Assembly (NCBI GenBank): GCA_019057975.1
Contig: JAHLWJ010000003.1
Location: forward strand, 1 to 42,034
DNA: 42,034 nt
Reading direction: 5' to 3'
Source: Promethearchaeota archaeon
Lineage (GTDB): Archaea; Asgardarchaeota; Lokiarchaeia; Sigynarchaeales; SOKP01
Part shown: positions 1-7,650 of the stretch, piece after piece
How the letters are laid out: each line of letters begins with the position of its first letter
Position numbering within the stretch: position 1 is the stretch's first letter
Notes under the pieces: generated by a model
Database searches by the model: none
The model's input: the letters and a program-made list of their open reading frames with translations, nothing else
What the model was told of the DNA's origin: nothing
Program-made: the position numbers and the translations under genes

Positions 1-355
1 TCTCCGCCACCACCATAGTTGCCGCCACTGTAGTAGCCCCATTTAAACCTTTTGCCATTATCACTGCCAGGTCCCGCCTACTGGCTTTTAAAATATCTTT
101 AGAAGTAGCCATAAATTCCAATTCGCTCCTCGTCAGACCTACCTTTATCTTTCCCTTAATCATGGCGATAGTAGCAGGCACAACTCCATATCCTCGTATA
201 ATCTCTTCCATTTCCACGGCCACCTCTAAATTTTCCGGATAAGGAAACCCATGAGATATTAAAGTCGATTCCAAAGCCACCACCGGCTTACCATTTTTCA
301 AAGCCTCTTTTACTTCATCTTTAAAATCAAAAAATCTTTCTCCATTCATACTCAT
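1..355 (-). CDS. psuG: Pseudouridine-5'-phosphate glycosidase, 3' end cut by window edge
   Basis: The minus strand from ATG at 355 (or the in-frame ATG at 349) stays open to the window edge, giving about 118 N-terminal residues. The translation has PsuG hallmarks near its start: [18 protein letters not shown], then [16 protein letters not shown], then a K-x-SRRDLA stretch. The family splits pseudouridine 5'-phosphate into uracil and ribose 5-phosphate in the cytoplasm. The gene follows psuK with only 7 nt between the psuK stop and this ATG, so the two are probably translationally coupled. An AGAGGTGGG purine run lies inside the end of psuK, rather far (about 16 nt) from the ATG, so the exact start is uncertain. 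The identity is firm; the C-terminal part is not in the window. Confidence 0.9.
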   Translation of the reverse strand, partial: MSMNGERFFDFKDEVKEALKNGKPVVALESTLISHGFPYPENLEVAVEMEEIIRGYGVVPATIAMIKGKIKVGLTRSELEFMATSKDILKASRRDLAVIMAKGLNGATTVAATMVVAE

Positions 356-362
356 AATCAAG

Positions 363-1430
363 TTATAATAACCCACCTCTCTCTTTCTCCTCTTCTATCC
401 TGCTTTTTAATAATCCTTCTCTTAAATCTCTCCTTACCGCCTCTTTTGTGGAAATAGTCAAAGCTGCCGCCCCCAAACCAAATCTTGCCGCTACTTCCAT
501 AGAATACCCCTTATAAATTCCATAAACTAGACCCGCCACCAGCGCATCTCCAGCCCCGGTTACATCCACTACCTTGCCTTTATAGGGTGCCATAAACTTA
601 CCCGGTTCATCCTGTCCTCCCTCACTTGAACCACCAGGCCCGCCATAAGAGACATATATTCCTCTTTTTCCTAAAGTGACAATCACATTCTTAACCCTTC
701 GACATTTCAGTTCCTCTGCCGCCTTCACCAAATCTATATCCCGATCATCATCTATCTCCGCCCCTAAGATTGATTCCAGCTCATCCCTACTAGGAGTTAT
801 ATAATCAATAATCCATCTCCCGCTTCCGTCCAATATCTTCCTTAACTTTTTAGCCTTCTCCACCGATACCGGTTCAATCAAAAGAGGTACCTTAACCTTA
901 TTGCATAGATCCACCACATATTCGATACTCTCCTCCGGTATATTAGTATCTGCTACCACTATCTTGCTCCCTTTAATCAAATAGGCCTTTGATCTCAGAT
1001 ATTCCACCGTAATCTCCTCTAAAATCTGCATATCCGAGACTGCTACTTCCATCTCGCCCTTCTCATCTAATATTGCCAGATATATTCCGGTAGGATGCTC
1101 TCCCGATATTATCATCTGCTCCGTCCTAACCCCGGCCTTCCCGGTCTCCTCCAAAATCCTTATTCCTTCTCCATCATCTCCCACCGCACTCAACAAAGTA
1201 ACTGGCATATTAAGCAAAGCCAGATTATGAGCAATATTCCTTCCCACTCCTCCCGAACTAACATTTATCTTACCCGGGTTGGATGTATGCCTTTCCAGCA
1301 CCTCTCCAGCAGGTCTACCCCTCAAATCAATATTCGCTCCACCTATCACCACTACTCCGCCAAATCTCTCCCGAATATTGCTTAATCTCGGAGAACTTAA
1401 AACTTCCTCTCTTATTCTGGTTATTACCAT
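363..1430 (-). CDS. psuK: PfkB-family sugar kinase, probable pseudouridine kinase
   Basis: This 355-residue ribokinase-fold protein would phosphorylate pseudouridine at the 5' position, supplying the substrate of the adjacent PsuG. The N-terminal PfkB signature is [14 protein letters not shown] near residues 60-73. The C-terminal signature [12 protein letters not shown] lies near 289-300, with Asp295 as the expected catalytic base. The block [15 protein letters not shown] resembles pseudouridine kinases more than ribokinases. Two oddities are a 20-residue leader before the first beta strand and a Gly-rich loop near 263-278. A GGAG ribosome site sits 7 nt before the ATG. Substrate assignment rests mainly on the psuG neighbour; a general nucleoside kinase is the alternative. 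Confidence 0.85.
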   Translation of the reverse strand: MVITRIREEVLSSPRLSNIRERFGGVVVIGGANIDLRGRPAGEVLERHTSNPGKINVSSGGVGRNIAHNLALLNMPVTLLSAVGDDGEGIRILEETGKAGVRTEQMIISGEHPTGIYLAILDEKGEMEVAVSDMQILEEITVEYLRSKAYLIKGSKIVVADTNIPEESIEYVVDLCNKVKVPLLIEPVSVEKAKKLRKILDGSGRWIIDYITPSRDELESILGAEIDDDRDIDLVKAAEELKCRRVKNVIVTLGKRGIYVSYGGPGGSSEGGQDEPGKFMAPYKGKVVDVTGAGDALVAGLVYGIYKGYSMEVAARFGLGAAALTISTKEAVRRDLREGLLKSRIEEEKERGGLL

Positions 1431-1502
1431 TTTACTGCTCCACTCTATTCCGCCTTATTCCACTTCACCCTACTCTACTCCAAAACCGATAATATTTTTT
1501 TA

Positions 1503-1511
1503 ATTATACCA
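1503..1511 (-). promoter_or_regulatory. Extended -10 promoter candidate for psuK-psuG
   Basis: On the minus strand TATAAT (1503-1508) is preceded directly by TGG (1509-1511), which matches the TGn extended -10 pattern. It lies about 70 nt before the psuK ATG. No good -35 is seen at 17 nt; a TTGACA further upstream falls inside the palindrome at 1540-1584 and is too far away. The call is by eye. Confidence 0.45.
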
Positions 1512-1539
1512 CAAACTCCCCTTTCTAACCCAAACTTGT

Positions 1540-1584
1540 CAAAAAGTTAACCAAAGGTGCCAGGCACCTTTGGTTAACTTTTTG
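1540..1584. repeat. Perfect 22-bp-arm palindrome (REP-like) with GGTGCC/GGCACC core
   Basis: Arms 1540-1561 and 1563-1584 are exact reverse complements around one base. The core reads GGTGCCaGGCACC, a sequence I associate with REP-type elements mobilised by IS200-like transposases; no transposase is in the window. It lies just upstream of the psuK promoter candidate. Confidence 0.75.
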
Positions 1585-1640
1585 ATTGGTGAATCGGTAA
1601 ATTGTTTTTATCTTTATTTTTATTTGATTGGTAGATTGAA
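1584..1640. repeat. Octamer-phased degenerate repeat, GATTGGTN type, left copy
   Basis: Units such as GATTGGTG and AATCGGTA follow each other at an 8-nt step from 1584, and GATTGGTA/GATTGAAA recur at 1626-1641. The same unit type appears at 34961-35000, 35543-35690, 37086-37172 and 37380-37426. Function unknown. Confidence 0.5.
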
Positions 1641-1645
1641 ATGAA

Positions 1646-1691
1646 AAAAGGGGACTGCTTTTTGTAATAAAAAAGCTGCCTGTCCCCTTTT
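1646..1691. repeat. Hairpin repeat with AAAAGGGGAC / GTCCCCTTTT arms
   Basis: Outer arms 1646-1655 and 1682-1691 are perfect complements. An inner GCTTTTT/AAAAAGC stem gives an interrupted hairpin. The T-rich end and its position about 155 nt after the stop at 1847 would allow it to act as a terminator for the minus-strand gene as well, but it looks like a second REP-type element. Confidence 0.6.
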
Positions 1692-1713
1692 AACCCTCTG
1701 TTTTTAATTTGCA

Positions 1714-1845
1714 GACTGGAAGACTGGACGATCAACCGGCAAACCAATTATGCTTAGCTTACACTTGCAGCCCGCGCCTATACGCACCACGCTGTACGTT
1801 GTACACTATATTTACCATACGCTAAATGCTACCCGCTCTACGCTA
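1714..1845. repeat. Octamer tract followed by heptamer-phased tract
   Basis: The stretch 1714-1750 contains GACTGGAA and GACTGGAC units at an 8-nt step. From about 1767 to 1845, read on the minus strand, units resembling AGCGTAT recur every 7 nt (AGCGTAG, AGCGGGT, AGCATTT, AGCGTAT). Together with the two palindromes this accounts for most of the gene-free stretch 1431-1846, and I see no coding sequence there. Confidence 0.45.
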
Positions 1846-1846
1846 A

Positions 1847-2809
1847 TTAAACATAAAGCAAAATCGCAATCACTCCAAATATTGCCTCGATCCCAATCAG
1901 CACCAGCACCAGATTACGCTCGCTGATTCCGCCACACATCTTCATAATTAATTGTGCCAATCCTACTGGTCCACTATCTGGACAATAAAGTTTTCCATTT
2001 TTATATACTCCCCACCAATTCCTGGCAGGAAAATGATTTTTCGCCTTAATTAAAAAATCTATCAAATAAGGAATTATAATAATAGCTCCCGCTGTCTCAT
2101 AATTACCTATAATCACTGCACTCGCAATAACTGCTCCAATACTCAAAGTTCCTACATCCCCTACTAATATCTTTGCCGGATACCAATTATAATACAAAGT
2201 AGCCAATAACGCTCCAAATGTTGCCACTAATATTATCAGCGCATCAATCTGCCCAATTATATAGGCAATAATAGCCAAAGACCCCACCGCCACTGCTCCC
2301 ATCCCTACTTCCAAGCCATTAAAACCCGCCAGCATATTAACTGCATTGGCTGCCCCGGTAATCCCCAAAGGAACTAAAACCAGAGAATAAAAAATACCAA
2401 AATCTATCAGCCCTACAAAAGGAATCCTCATCATACTGTATCCTTCTTTAAGGGCCATTAAAGGCAAAGCTGCAAATGCCGGTATAATCGCCTTAATCCA
2501 TTGCCGCATAGAAATCAAATCATCAAAAACACCGATTATCACCACGATCAATACAGTAGATAAGACAGCCAGAATCGAGGTTAAACTGACCGAAAGTAAT
2601 AAATCAAAAAAGGTCCTTAAAAAAATAGTAAAAACTATTCCTACTCCAAAGCCAGCCACTATAATCAGTCCACCCATTTCGGGAATCTCTTCCTGTTTCT
2701 CACTATTCATATTTTTCCCCACAATTCCCGCTTTCTTTAAGCGAGGGATTACTACGGGAAATCCCGCAAAACTAACTGCAAACGAAACTATAAAAATTAA
2801 AAATACCAT
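1847..2809 (-). CDS. Polyprenyl-phosphate GlcNAc-1-phosphate transferase-like membrane protein (eukaryote/archaeal type)
   Basis: This is a 320-residue polytopic protein with about 9-10 hydrophobic segments, of the MraY/WecA/Alg7 superfamily. Such enzymes move a sugar-1-phosphate from a UDP-sugar onto a polyprenyl phosphate on the cytoplasmic face. Motifs seen are FDDL (95-98), NAVNMLAGFNGLEVG (155-169) and GDVGTLSIG (217-225). The N-x-LAGFNGLE form is typical of the eukaryotic/archaeal GPT branch (Alg7/AglH) rather than of bacterial MraY or WecA. A basic, Trp-containing loop near 257-270 takes the place of the usual H-x-H loop. A GGGGAG site lies 5 nt before the ATG. It could start lipid-linked glycan synthesis for the neighbouring locus, but it is a separate unit and that link is inference. 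Confidence 0.7.
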   Translation of the reverse strand: MVFLIFIVSFAVSFAGFPVVIPRLKKAGIVGKNMNSEKQEEIPEMGGLIIVAGFGVGIVFTIFLRTFFDLLLSVSLTSILAVLSTVLIVVIIGVFDDLISMRQWIKAIIPAFAALPLMALKEGYSMMRIPFVGLIDFGIFYSLVLVPLGITGAANAVNMLAGFNGLEVGMGAVAVGSLAIIAYIIGQIDALIILVATFGALLATLYYNWYPAKILVGDVGTLSIGAVIASAVIIGNYETAGAIIIIPYLIDFLIKAKNHFPARNWWGVYKNGKLYCPDSGPVGLAQLIMKMCGGISERNLVLVLIGIEAIFGVIAILLYV

Positions 2810-3092
2810 ATACTCTCCCCTTCTGTTTCTTCGGGTTTATAAAACTATCTTACCAAAAATATTTTAAATCAGCACTACCTTACCCTCAAATTTACCGCAT
2901 CATTATTTTATTATCATATTTTTATATATTACGACAAAACTATTTAAAAATCCTCTTTTTTTCTAAAAATAAATTACGAAAGGTGAACTGTTTCCCTATC
3001 CGCTTGTTATTATTCTCTACATCCTCCCCACTATATACTATTATATACTATATACAGTTTTTCCTGCTTATTTAACTCACCATTGATCAACC
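2810..3092. other. AT-rich divergent intergenic region
   Basis: This region separates the minus-strand membrane protein from the plus-strand DUF1659 gene and so should hold promoters for both. TATACT-like hexamers recur near 3038-3057 and could be -10 boxes for DUF1659, but no -35 at proper spacing is convincing. No ORF or strong hairpin is seen. Confidence 0.3.
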
Positions 3093-3102
3093 AAGGAGGT
3101 GA
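3093..3102 (+). promoter_or_regulatory. Near-perfect ribosome binding site of the DUF1659 gene
   Basis: AAGGAGGTGA is a full match to the canonical anti-Shine-Dalgarno complement and lies 6 nt before the ATG at 3109. It fixes the start and suggests high expression. Confidence 0.85.
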
Positions 3103-3108
3103 TTATAG

Positions 3109-3336
3109 ATGGCCGTAGTCGTAACAGTCCCCCGTGATTCAGCTTTGCAATTAAGACTTGTAGTAGGCACTAACCCTGATACCGGAGCACCTATCATTAA
3201 CAGCAAGATTTTTAATAAGATTAAATCTGCTGCTATTGAACAAGATGCCTATGATGTAGCTACCGCTTTAACGGGTTTGCAGAAGTATACCGTAGATGAA
3301 ATCAGATTCGAAAAAGAATCCCAACTAACCGAATAA
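3109..3336 (+). CDS. DUF1659 family small protein
   Basis: This 75-residue protein has the DUF1659 pattern: a hydrophobic N-terminus, the middle stretch LVVGTNPDTGAPIINSKIFNKIKS, and a C-terminal AxALtgLQKYTVDEIRFEKES. The family function is unknown. It is found mostly in Firmicutes, usually directly before a YvrJ-type gene, and that is the arrangement here (61 nt to the next start). It has no transmembrane segment, cysteines or recognisable catalytic motif. The strong ribosome site argues that the small ORF is real. I rate the family assignment as good and the function as unknown. Confidence 0.8.
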   Translation: MAVVVTVPRDSALQLRLVVGTNPDTGAPIINSKIFNKIKSAAIEQDAYDVATALTGLQKYTVDEIRFEKESQLTE

Positions 3337-3397
3337 GTTTTTAGACAAGCTAAAAACGGCTTAGTCAATTGGAAAATTATAAGAAGGGAGTGAAGTA

Positions 3398-3667
3398 ATG
3401 GATGTTAAAACATTGTCTGAAGTGATCGCCAACCAGGGCTTCCCTATCGCCCTGTCAATACTCTTAATCTTTCGTATAGACAGATTTATGCAGGAGATAG
3501 TAATTGCCCAAAAAGATGGGTATCGTCAGATCTTAGAGAACACTAAAGAGATACACAATACTATCACCACTCTAAATCAACAAAACCAGGAGTATTATTC
3601 TCTGCGTTTTGCAGAGGTACAGAAAGAACTCTCAGGAATGAAGGTAGGGTTAGGCTCGCACCATTGA
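3398..3667 (+). CDS. YvrJ family small membrane-associated protein
   Basis: This 89-residue protein starts with the YvrJ signature: an N-terminal helix (LSEVIANQGFPIALSILLIF) that looks like a single membrane anchor, followed by a charged helix R-x-D-R-F-M. YvrJ proteins are usually about 45-60 residues. This one has an extra amphipathic, possibly coiled-coil tail with NTITTLNQQNQEYYSLRF. It forms a pair with the DUF1659 gene and is followed within 10 nt by a terminator hairpin. An AGAAGGGAGTG ribosome site precedes the ATG. The role of the pair is not known. Confidence 0.75.
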   Translation: MDVKTLSEVIANQGFPIALSILLIFRIDRFMQEIVIAQKDGYRQILENTKEIHNTITTLNQQNQEYYSLRFAEVQKELSGMKVGLGSHH

Positions 3668-3673
3668 ATACTC

Positions 3674-3731
3674 GCCCTGTAAAAAAATATAGACACTGAT
3701 TATTTTATTCTACAGGGCTCTATTTTTTACA
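3674..3731 (+). terminator. Intrinsic terminator after DUF1659-YvrJ
   Basis: GCCCTGTA (3674-3681) pairs exactly with TACAGGGC (3711-3718), with an AT-rich loop that can partly pair, and a T-rich run (TCTATTTTTT) follows. It lies right after the YvrJ stop. The loop is longer than usual. Confidence 0.6.
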
Positions 3732-3854
3732 TACTGTATTTTACTAACTTAATATTAAATAGAAAAATAATATCAAGTCAATGAGATTAAACATAGAAAT
3801 AACTGAAAAAATTTTAATAAAAGATATATACTAGTTTTTGTGAATATTATAAAA

Positions 3855-4697
3855 CTATATTTTCTTATTTTTTATTTTCTCATAAATTTTCTCTCTGTTA
3901 AACCAATAATTATATTTTTGAAAGAAATAAAATAAACCTTTTAAATGCTCCCAGGCAATTTTAGGGTCTTTGTATGTTTTTCTTTGAGTATGATGAATTA
4001 CGCTAGCTAAGGGATTATAAACAACTTTCCAACCTTTTAACCACATCCGTAAGCAATAATCAACATCCTCAGGGGCATAAAAAATATTTTCATCTAAAAG
4101 TCCAATATCATTTATTGCTTCTCTATTAACCATCCAAGCTGCTGAAATACAATAATCGACCGGAGTGATCTGTGTATATTCTTTTTCGTAAATATTATTA
4201 TATAATTCATCTTTTTCTGCAATTTTTCTTGTTACATTAAACGGAATGTATTTATAAATCTTATTTTTTATTATGGGGAATTTTTTGCACGAAGCCTGAA
4301 TCGAACCATCAGGATAAAATAATCTAGGGGCAACGATTCCAATATTATTATTCTTATTAAATACATATATTAAAGTGTTTATTGTACCTTCCTGAACCTC
4401 CGTATCTGAATCTAAAATAAAAATATATTTTCCTATACTTTTTCTAATACCAACATTTCGCGATATTGTAGTTCCCATATTTTTTCCTAATCTTATAATA
4501 TGAATATCACCGTATTTTAAGGCTAATTCTTCTAAAATCATAAAAGTAAAATCTTGAGATCCACCATCAATTACGAATATTTCATATCTTCCCTTAAAAT
4601 TTTTAAGATCTATAAATAAACTATTTATACATTTCCCTATATATTTTTCGGAATTCCAGGTTAATATAATTATAGAAATTAAAATATTTTGTTGCAT
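3855..4697 (-). CDS. GT2 glycosyltransferase, last gene of the polysaccharide locus
   Basis: This 280-residue GT-A fold enzyme begins ISIIILTWNSEKYIGKCI, with the nucleotide-binding DGGS near 44-47 and a DSD metal motif at 96-98 (ILDSDTEV). The acceptor region has APEDVDYCLRMWLKGWKVVYNP, as in rhamnosyltransferase-like GT2 proteins. It would add one sugar to the lipid-linked or nascent polysaccharide at the inner face of the membrane. It has no membrane helices apart from weak hydrophobicity at the N-terminus. It is the promoter-distal gene of the minus-strand cluster; a decayed GT4 gene (4714-4950) separates it from the ligase gene. Donor and acceptor cannot be predicted. Confidence 0.8.
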   Translation of the reverse strand: MQQNILISIIILTWNSEKYIGKCINSLFIDLKNFKGRYEIFVIDGGSQDFTFMILEELALKYGDIHIIRLGKNMGTTISRNVGIRKSIGKYIFILDSDTEVQEGTINTLIYVFNKNNNIGIVAPRLFYPDGSIQASCKKFPIIKNKIYKYIPFNVTRKIAEKDELYNNIYEKEYTQITPVDYCISAAWMVNREAINDIGLLDENIFYAPEDVDYCLRMWLKGWKVVYNPLASVIHHTQRKTYKDPKIAWEHLKGLFYFFQKYNYWFNREKIYEKIKNKKI

Positions 4698-4713
4698 AAT
4701 TTCCCTTTATTTT

Positions 4714-4950
4714 TTATTTAGAATAAATATATCTTTCAAAATATTTATTTATTCTAAATATTTTTTGGATTTTAAATTCTCTGAAATTTTTATCCTTAAT
4801 ATTATCTTTACTAATAGTTTACAAATCAACTCGATATTTCTCTGCAAGTATTTTACCCATATTATAAATTCTTATCCCTGAACCATATATCAGAGGGTAC
4901 AGGAAACGATAGGATATCATTAATATTTTTTTCACTTCATTTTCTCCCAT
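4714..4950 (-). pseudogene. Relic of a GT4 glycosyltransferase (N-terminal fragment)
   Basis: Reading from ATG 4950 (or a GTG five codons in, with GGGAG before it), the strand gives a GT4-like N-terminus: KKILMISYRFLYPLIYGSGI, then RIYNMGKILAEKYRVDL. A TAA at 4819-4821 interrupts it. The same frame goes on for another 34 codons to a stop at 4714-4716 with a plausible continuation (TISKDNIKDKNFREFK). The remaining 300 or so residues are missing; the next gene begins at 4697. This is a truncated, decayed glycosyltransferase filling what would otherwise be an empty gap. Confidence 0.65.
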
Positions 4951-4997
4951 ATATTTTTTTAATTCTTTTAAATTTCAGGTTAAAAAATTTTATCGAA

Positions 4998-6338
4998 TTA
5001 ATTTAATATTTTTGTATTATCGAGTTCTTTATATCCACTTCTTATAAATAGATAACCAAAGGCCAGTGGTAACCAAAAATCAGAATTTAAAATACCTGCA
5101 TAAAGAAATAATTGTTCCAGAAAAAGAGCTAAAACCATTGCTCTTCCGGCTACAATTAATTCAGACTGATGGTCACTTTTAATCTTTTCTTTTTTGCTGT
5201 TATTTCCGTTCCAAATAAATTTTAAAATATAAAAAAATAAGAACAACCCAAGAATCCCAGCAGATGTTCCAATAAAACCAAATATTCCACTCGTAGTGGC
5301 TTCGAAATATTTTCCCGTTAAGCTTGAAATATATTTGACCTGATCAAAACCTACACCAAATATAGGAGAACTCTTAAGAACGGCCCAAAATCCTTCATAA
5401 CTTGCAAAACGTTTTGTTCCAGAAGTTAATACTTGCCTTCCACCTTTAAGATTAGTTATCATAAAGTTCATTTCACTACTAATTCGAGGAATTATTAAAG
5501 GATAAATCCACCAAAGAAAAATCAATCCACCAATTATTATTAAGCAAAAAGCAACAAAGACAGTTTGAATTTTTTTCTTTTTTATTTTTGGCAAAAGAAA
5601 TATCGAACAATTATTTATAAATAATTTTAATAAAACAAATCCGCCCCAAATTCCCAACACAATAAAACTTGCTAAAGAAAATGATACAACAACTCCTGCC
5701 AATAAAAATAAAAATTTTGATAAATAAGAAAATTTTTTAAAATGTAGAAACAATTCTCCTTGACTTATTAAAGGAGGAAGTAAAATTACCCCCAGCCATG
5801 ATGGTTCTCCATGTATTGCCATTGCACGATAATTGCCTCTTATTGCACTCCATCCCTGATCAATAAAAGGATTTAATTTTAAATGTAATCCAGTAAATTT
5901 ATAAAAGGTATATTGGAAAATTGCTATACCTGAAATCAATAATGCAAAATTTATATAGAGCTTGTAGGCCCTATTTGACATTTCAAAATTTGTAGAAATA
6001 TCTTCCAAAATATCTATCCAACAAAATATAAATATGCCCCAAAACAATAATTTCAAGCTACTTTTAACATGTTCTGCCCAGACAATTTGATTGTAATGTA
6101 AACTTGCCCCCAAAGTTGCGATTAATATTATGCTAACTATTACAAAAAATATTTTAATGCCATTTTTTTTTACTTTTAAATTTTCTTGAGATATCTTGTA
6201 AAAAAAACAAATTATAATTAATAAACCTACCCCGATTTCAGGAAAAGAAATCATTGGCCTAATGTTTCCTCTATAAATAAACCCCCAATCTGATAAAAAC
6301 GAAAGAATAATTAAAAACATTATACATATTTGGAACAT
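4998..6338 (-). CDS. O-antigen ligase / polymerase (WaaL-Wzy family) membrane protein
   Basis: This 446-residue protein has about 10-12 hydrophobic segments and a long periplasmic-type loop between residues 285 and 335 (SSEMNFMITNLKGGRQVLTS, then GTKRFASYEGFWAVLKSSPI, GVGFDQV). The pattern of a basic loop followed by W-x-(L)-x6-GxG is that of the Wzy_C / O-antigen ligase superfamily. Members either join polysaccharide to its acceptor lipid or polymerise repeat units outside the membrane. The locus also has a Wzm/Wzt exporter, which does not need a Wzy polymerase, so a ligase role fits better. Sequence alone does not separate ligase from polymerase. Confidence 0.7.
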   Translation of the reverse strand: MFQICIMFLIILSFLSDWGFIYRGNIRPMISFPEIGVGLLIIICFFYKISQENLKVKKNGIKIFFVIVSIILIATLGASLHYNQIVWAEHVKSSLKLLFWGIFIFCWIDILEDISTNFEMSNRAYKLYINFALLISGIAIFQYTFYKFTGLHLKLNPFIDQGWSAIRGNYRAMAIHGEPSWLGVILLPPLISQGELFLHFKKFSYLSKFLFLLAGVVVSFSLASFIVLGIWGGFVLLKLFINNCSIFLLPKIKKKKIQTVFVAFCLIIIGGLIFLWWIYPLIIPRISSEMNFMITNLKGGRQVLTSGTKRFASYEGFWAVLKSSPIFGVGFDQVKYISSLTGKYFEATTSGIFGFIGTSAGILGLFLFFYILKFIWNGNNSKKEKIKSDHQSELIVAGRAMVLALFLEQLFLYAGILNSDFWLPLAFGYLFIRSGYKELDNTKILN

Positions 6339-6353
6339 TTTAAGTCCTTAAAA

Positions 6354-7547
6354 TTATAAATTTTCAATAATGTGATTTATCTCTTTTTCAATAACTTCAA
6401 AGGAATATTTTTCTTCTATTAACTTTCTAGAATTTTTTGATAAATTATCTCTTATCTTTTTGTTACAAAACAATAATTTTATACTTTTAATAAAGTTTTC
6501 TTTATTATCTGAAATAATAATATTTTTCATATTAATAACATTTATGCCTTCCGCGCCAATTGAAGTTGAAACAATGGGTTTCCCTATTGCCATAGCTTCC
6601 AATATTTTTATCCTAATTCCTCCCCCAGAAAAAAGTGGCACTAAAAATATCTCTGCTTTTGCTATCCACGGTTTTACATCATTTACATATCCTGTAACAA
6701 TAACATCATTATTCTGATATTCACTTATTTCTTTGGACGGATTTTTCCCTACAATAAATAATTTTGCCTTTGGAAAAGTTTCTCTAATCTCTGACCAAAT
6801 TTCTCTTAAAAACCATAAAAGTCCTTGTAAATTCGGCAACCATGAAAAGCTTCCTATGAATAGTATAGAGTAAGGAATAATTCCAACAACTTGTGGCAAT
6901 TTATAATCTTGGATAACTATAGCAGTTGGGATAACCTCTGTTTTGACATTTGGGGTAACTTTTTTCAAATTAAATTGATCAGTTGGAGAAATCATAAAAC
7001 ATCTATCAAAAATATTAGTTATCTCTTTTTCGTAATTCAACATTTTTAAAGATTGCCACCAAAACATAAGTTTATTCAGAATATTTCTTTCTTCTTTAAA
7101 AACCCTTTTCCAAAAAATAAATTCCGTATTATGCTCTCGTAGAATTAATTTTATTTTGGGATATTTTTCTTTTATTAACACACCATAAAAAGCCATATGT
7201 AAATGGTCTATAAAAACAATATCTATATTTTTCTCCTTAATTATTTCTTCTATTTTTTTATAAATTTTATAATCATGGTATTTGCTTATAGTATATGGAA
7301 TCTTACAAAATAAATTTATAAATATACCTATTAGATTATTTTTTACATCTCTTGAATAACTATTAAGTCCTTGAAGTTTTGTATGTTTTTCTAATTCTTT
7401 TTCTTTTTTATCTTTATTCCCTATATAAAATAAATATACATTATAATTTTTAGCTAAAATCTTTATATTAGTTAAAGTATCAATTTTCCCGCCATCATCA
7501 GGTGGATATGGAAATCTTGTTGTTAAAAATAATATATTTTTACTCAT
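6354..7547 (-). CDS. GT4 glycosyltransferase
   Basis: This 397-residue GT-B protein opens with ILFLTTRFPYPPDDGGKIDT, the glycine-rich donor/acceptor loop of GT4 enzymes. The C-terminal Rossmann domain has SILFIGSFSWLPNLQGLLWF and the donor-site block FSGGGIRIKILEAMAIGKPIVST near 308-330, which contains the E-x7-E-like signature. The N-terminal arrangement resembles PEP-CTERM/exosortase-type and other capsule GT4 proteins. Its start is 15 nt downstream of an AAGG ribosome site. It is followed with a 15-nt gap by the ligase gene, so the two are co-transcribed. The sugar donor is unknown. Confidence 0.82.
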   Translation of the reverse strand: MSKNILFLTTRFPYPPDDGGKIDTLTNIKILAKNYNVYLFYIGNKDKKEKELEKHTKLQGLNSYSRDVKNNLIGIFINLFCKIPYTISKYHDYKIYKKIEEIIKEKNIDIVFIDHLHMAFYGVLIKEKYPKIKLILREHNTEFIFWKRVFKEERNILNKLMFWWQSLKMLNYEKEITNIFDRCFMISPTDQFNLKKVTPNVKTEVIPTAIVIQDYKLPQVVGIIPYSILFIGSFSWLPNLQGLLWFLREIWSEIRETFPKAKLFIVGKNPSKEISEYQNNDVIVTGYVNDVKPWIAKAEIFLVPLFSGGGIRIKILEAMAIGKPIVSTSIGAEGINVINMKNIIISDNKENFIKSIKLLFCNKKIRDNLSKNSRKLIEEKYSFEVIEKEINHIIENL

Positions 7548-7650
7548 TTCAAAACCTTAATGTTATTTATATTTTTTTATATTTATTTACTTGCATGAAT
7601 TTACAGTGTATTTTTAAATTTATTTTGATAATGGACTTTTTTATTATTTT

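Noticed and set aside
1095..1503. Three plus-strand ORFs opposite psuK
   Set aside because: They are shadows of psuK in other frames, with Pro/Ser/Leu-rich low-complexity translations and no ribosome sites.
3109..3667. Prophage remnant (short ORFs with strong ribosome site)
   Set aside because: DUF1659 and YvrJ are chromosomal small-protein families; no phage structural, integrase or lysis gene is near.
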